From the NCBI RefSeq assembly GCF_000025345.1, contig NC_013757.1:2108001-2172000 (forward strand): a stretch of 64,000 nt of DNA, in the 5' to 3' direction. The stretch is from Geodermatophilus obscurus DSM 43160 (GTDB lineage Bacteria > Actinomycetota > Actinomycetes > Mycobacteriales > Geodermatophilaceae). Both the position numbers and the translations under genes were made by a program. The notes under the pieces are model-generated. The model made no database searches and had not been told where the DNA came from. It saw nothing but the letters and a program-made list of their open reading frames with translations. Shown here piece by piece: positions 63,587-64,000 of the stretch; the first letter of the stretch is position 1, and each line of letters opens with the position of its first letter.

Positions 63587-63644
63587 GAAGGACCACCCTC
63601 CCCCCACGCCTCGCGAGCTCGGCGCGGGCCCCTGAAGGGTGGCC
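63587..63644 (+). repeat. Interspersed hairpin repeat, copy 8 (after the NlpC/P60 gene)
   Basis: GGACCACCCTCC pairs with GAAGGGTGGCC around CCCCACGCCTCGCGAGCTCG and GCGGGCCCC. The tail GTTCCAGCACGTCGAC follows. It begins two bases after the stop. Confidence 0.8.
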
Positions 63645-63695
63645 GTTCCAGCACGTCGACGGGGCCGAGACGAACGAGATGGCCCGAGACGTGGG

Positions 63696-63729
63696 GCGTC
63701 GGGCAGCCACGGGGGGAGCTGCCCGACGC
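63696..63729 (+). terminator. Strong hairpin downstream of the NlpC/P60 gene
   Basis: GCGTCGGGCAGC (63696-63707) and GCTGCCCGACGC (63718-63729) form a perfect 12-bp stem with a 10-base loop. Confidence 0.6.
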
Positions 63730-63954
63730 AGCACCGAGGCTAGCAGTCAGCGGAGCCTGCAGGCAGGGCTGCGCACGCGGTGCACGGACGGCTGGTGTCG
63801 GCCACTCTGGGTGTCCGGTCGGCTCGCCCGCGTGCGCGCCCGGCTGCTCTCCAGGAACGTGTAGGACACTGGCGGGGACGGGCACGCCGTCCGTCGCCGG
63901 CCTCGCGGTGCCCCCTGGGGCCGAGGCCGTGGACCGGCACGATCAGGGAGTTCC
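63730..63954 (+). other. Intergenic DNA before the last gene
   Basis: No supported gene. TAGGAC at 63862-63867 could be a -10 for the gene that starts at 63955, with GGAAC a few bases upstream. I see nothing else. Confidence 0.3.
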
Positions 63955-64000
63955 GTGAGCAGCGCCGCCAGCACCTCGCTCCAGCAGTCCGGCGGGCAGC
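63955..64000 (+). CDS. Start of a gene cut by the window edge
   Basis: A GTG at 63955 with CAGGGAG 4-5 nt upstream opens a frame (MSSAASTSLQQSGGQ) that stays open to the edge. The 15 residues visible do not allow a family to be named; a polar, Ser-rich N-terminus is all that can be seen. Confidence 0.45.
   Translation, partial: MSSAASTSLQQSGGQ

Overview
The window is about 73-75% G+C by eye, with dense genes, frequent GTG starts, ATGA/GTGA start-stop overlaps and probable leaderless starts. It carries hallmark actinobacterial genes (whiA, rbpA, opcA, a sufR-led suf operon, a WhiA/RapZ/YvcK cluster, a small conserved HTH protein). I infer an Actinomycetota chromosome, plausibly Geodermatophilaceae (Blastococcus, Geodermatophilus or Modestobacter type). 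The family is a guess from gene order and style, not something the sequence proves.

Layout. 1-1727 is the right-hand end of an integrated element. It holds an IS110-family insertion sequence on the minus strand bounded by a 12-bp direct repeat, a tandem pair of 11-bp repeats that look like integrase arm sites, and a displaced 3' fragment of a tRNA-Lys gene. 1728-4904 is a looser accessory stretch: a DHFR-like reductase, a VOC protein, a SnoaL-like protein, about 870 bp with no convincing gene, and a secreted protein. From 4911 the core chromosome begins: MBL hydrolase, amidase, uvrA, a saccharopine dehydrogenase-like reductase, a lipase, then uvrC-rapZ-yvcK-whiA, gap-pgk-tpiA, a solute-binding lipoprotein, secG and rbpA. 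On the minus strand at 24337-33005 follows tkt-tal-pgi-zwf-opcA-pgl. Divergent from it is ctaB (haem O synthase), preceded by a 26-codon leader ORF, then a broken small secreted protein and ctaA (haem A synthase). Next come a ClpC-like unfoldase and the sufR-B-D-Rieske-C-S-U-T operon (38686-45675), a frame-disrupted membrane protein, an ABC-F ATPase, an HTH protein with an enoyl-CoA hydratase, an ABC exporter, a guanidinium exporter under a guanidine-III riboswitch, a CbiX chelatase, an SDR, aconitase, a sirtuin with two small partners, an acyl-CoA synthetase and an NlpC/P60 hydrolase. A new CDS starts at the right edge.

How the parts work together. Glycolysis (gap, pgk, tpiA, pgi) and the pentose phosphate enzymes (zwf/OpcA, pgl, tal, tkt) form two facing modules that share triose and hexose phosphates. 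ctaB and ctaA make haem A for cytochrome oxidase. The suf operon makes Fe-S clusters, needed among others by aconitase further along.

The most interesting signals are non-coding. They are: a guanidine-III aptamer whose 3' edge nearly touches the gdx ribosome binding site; an interspersed hairpin repeat family (eight copies, one holding a second reversed copy) placed directly after stop codons; a 22-bp tandem array in front of sufR; perfect palindromes before whiA and nlpC; a 13-bp duplication that breaks a small secreted gene; and an IS110 element with a long untranslated left end that could encode a bridge RNA.
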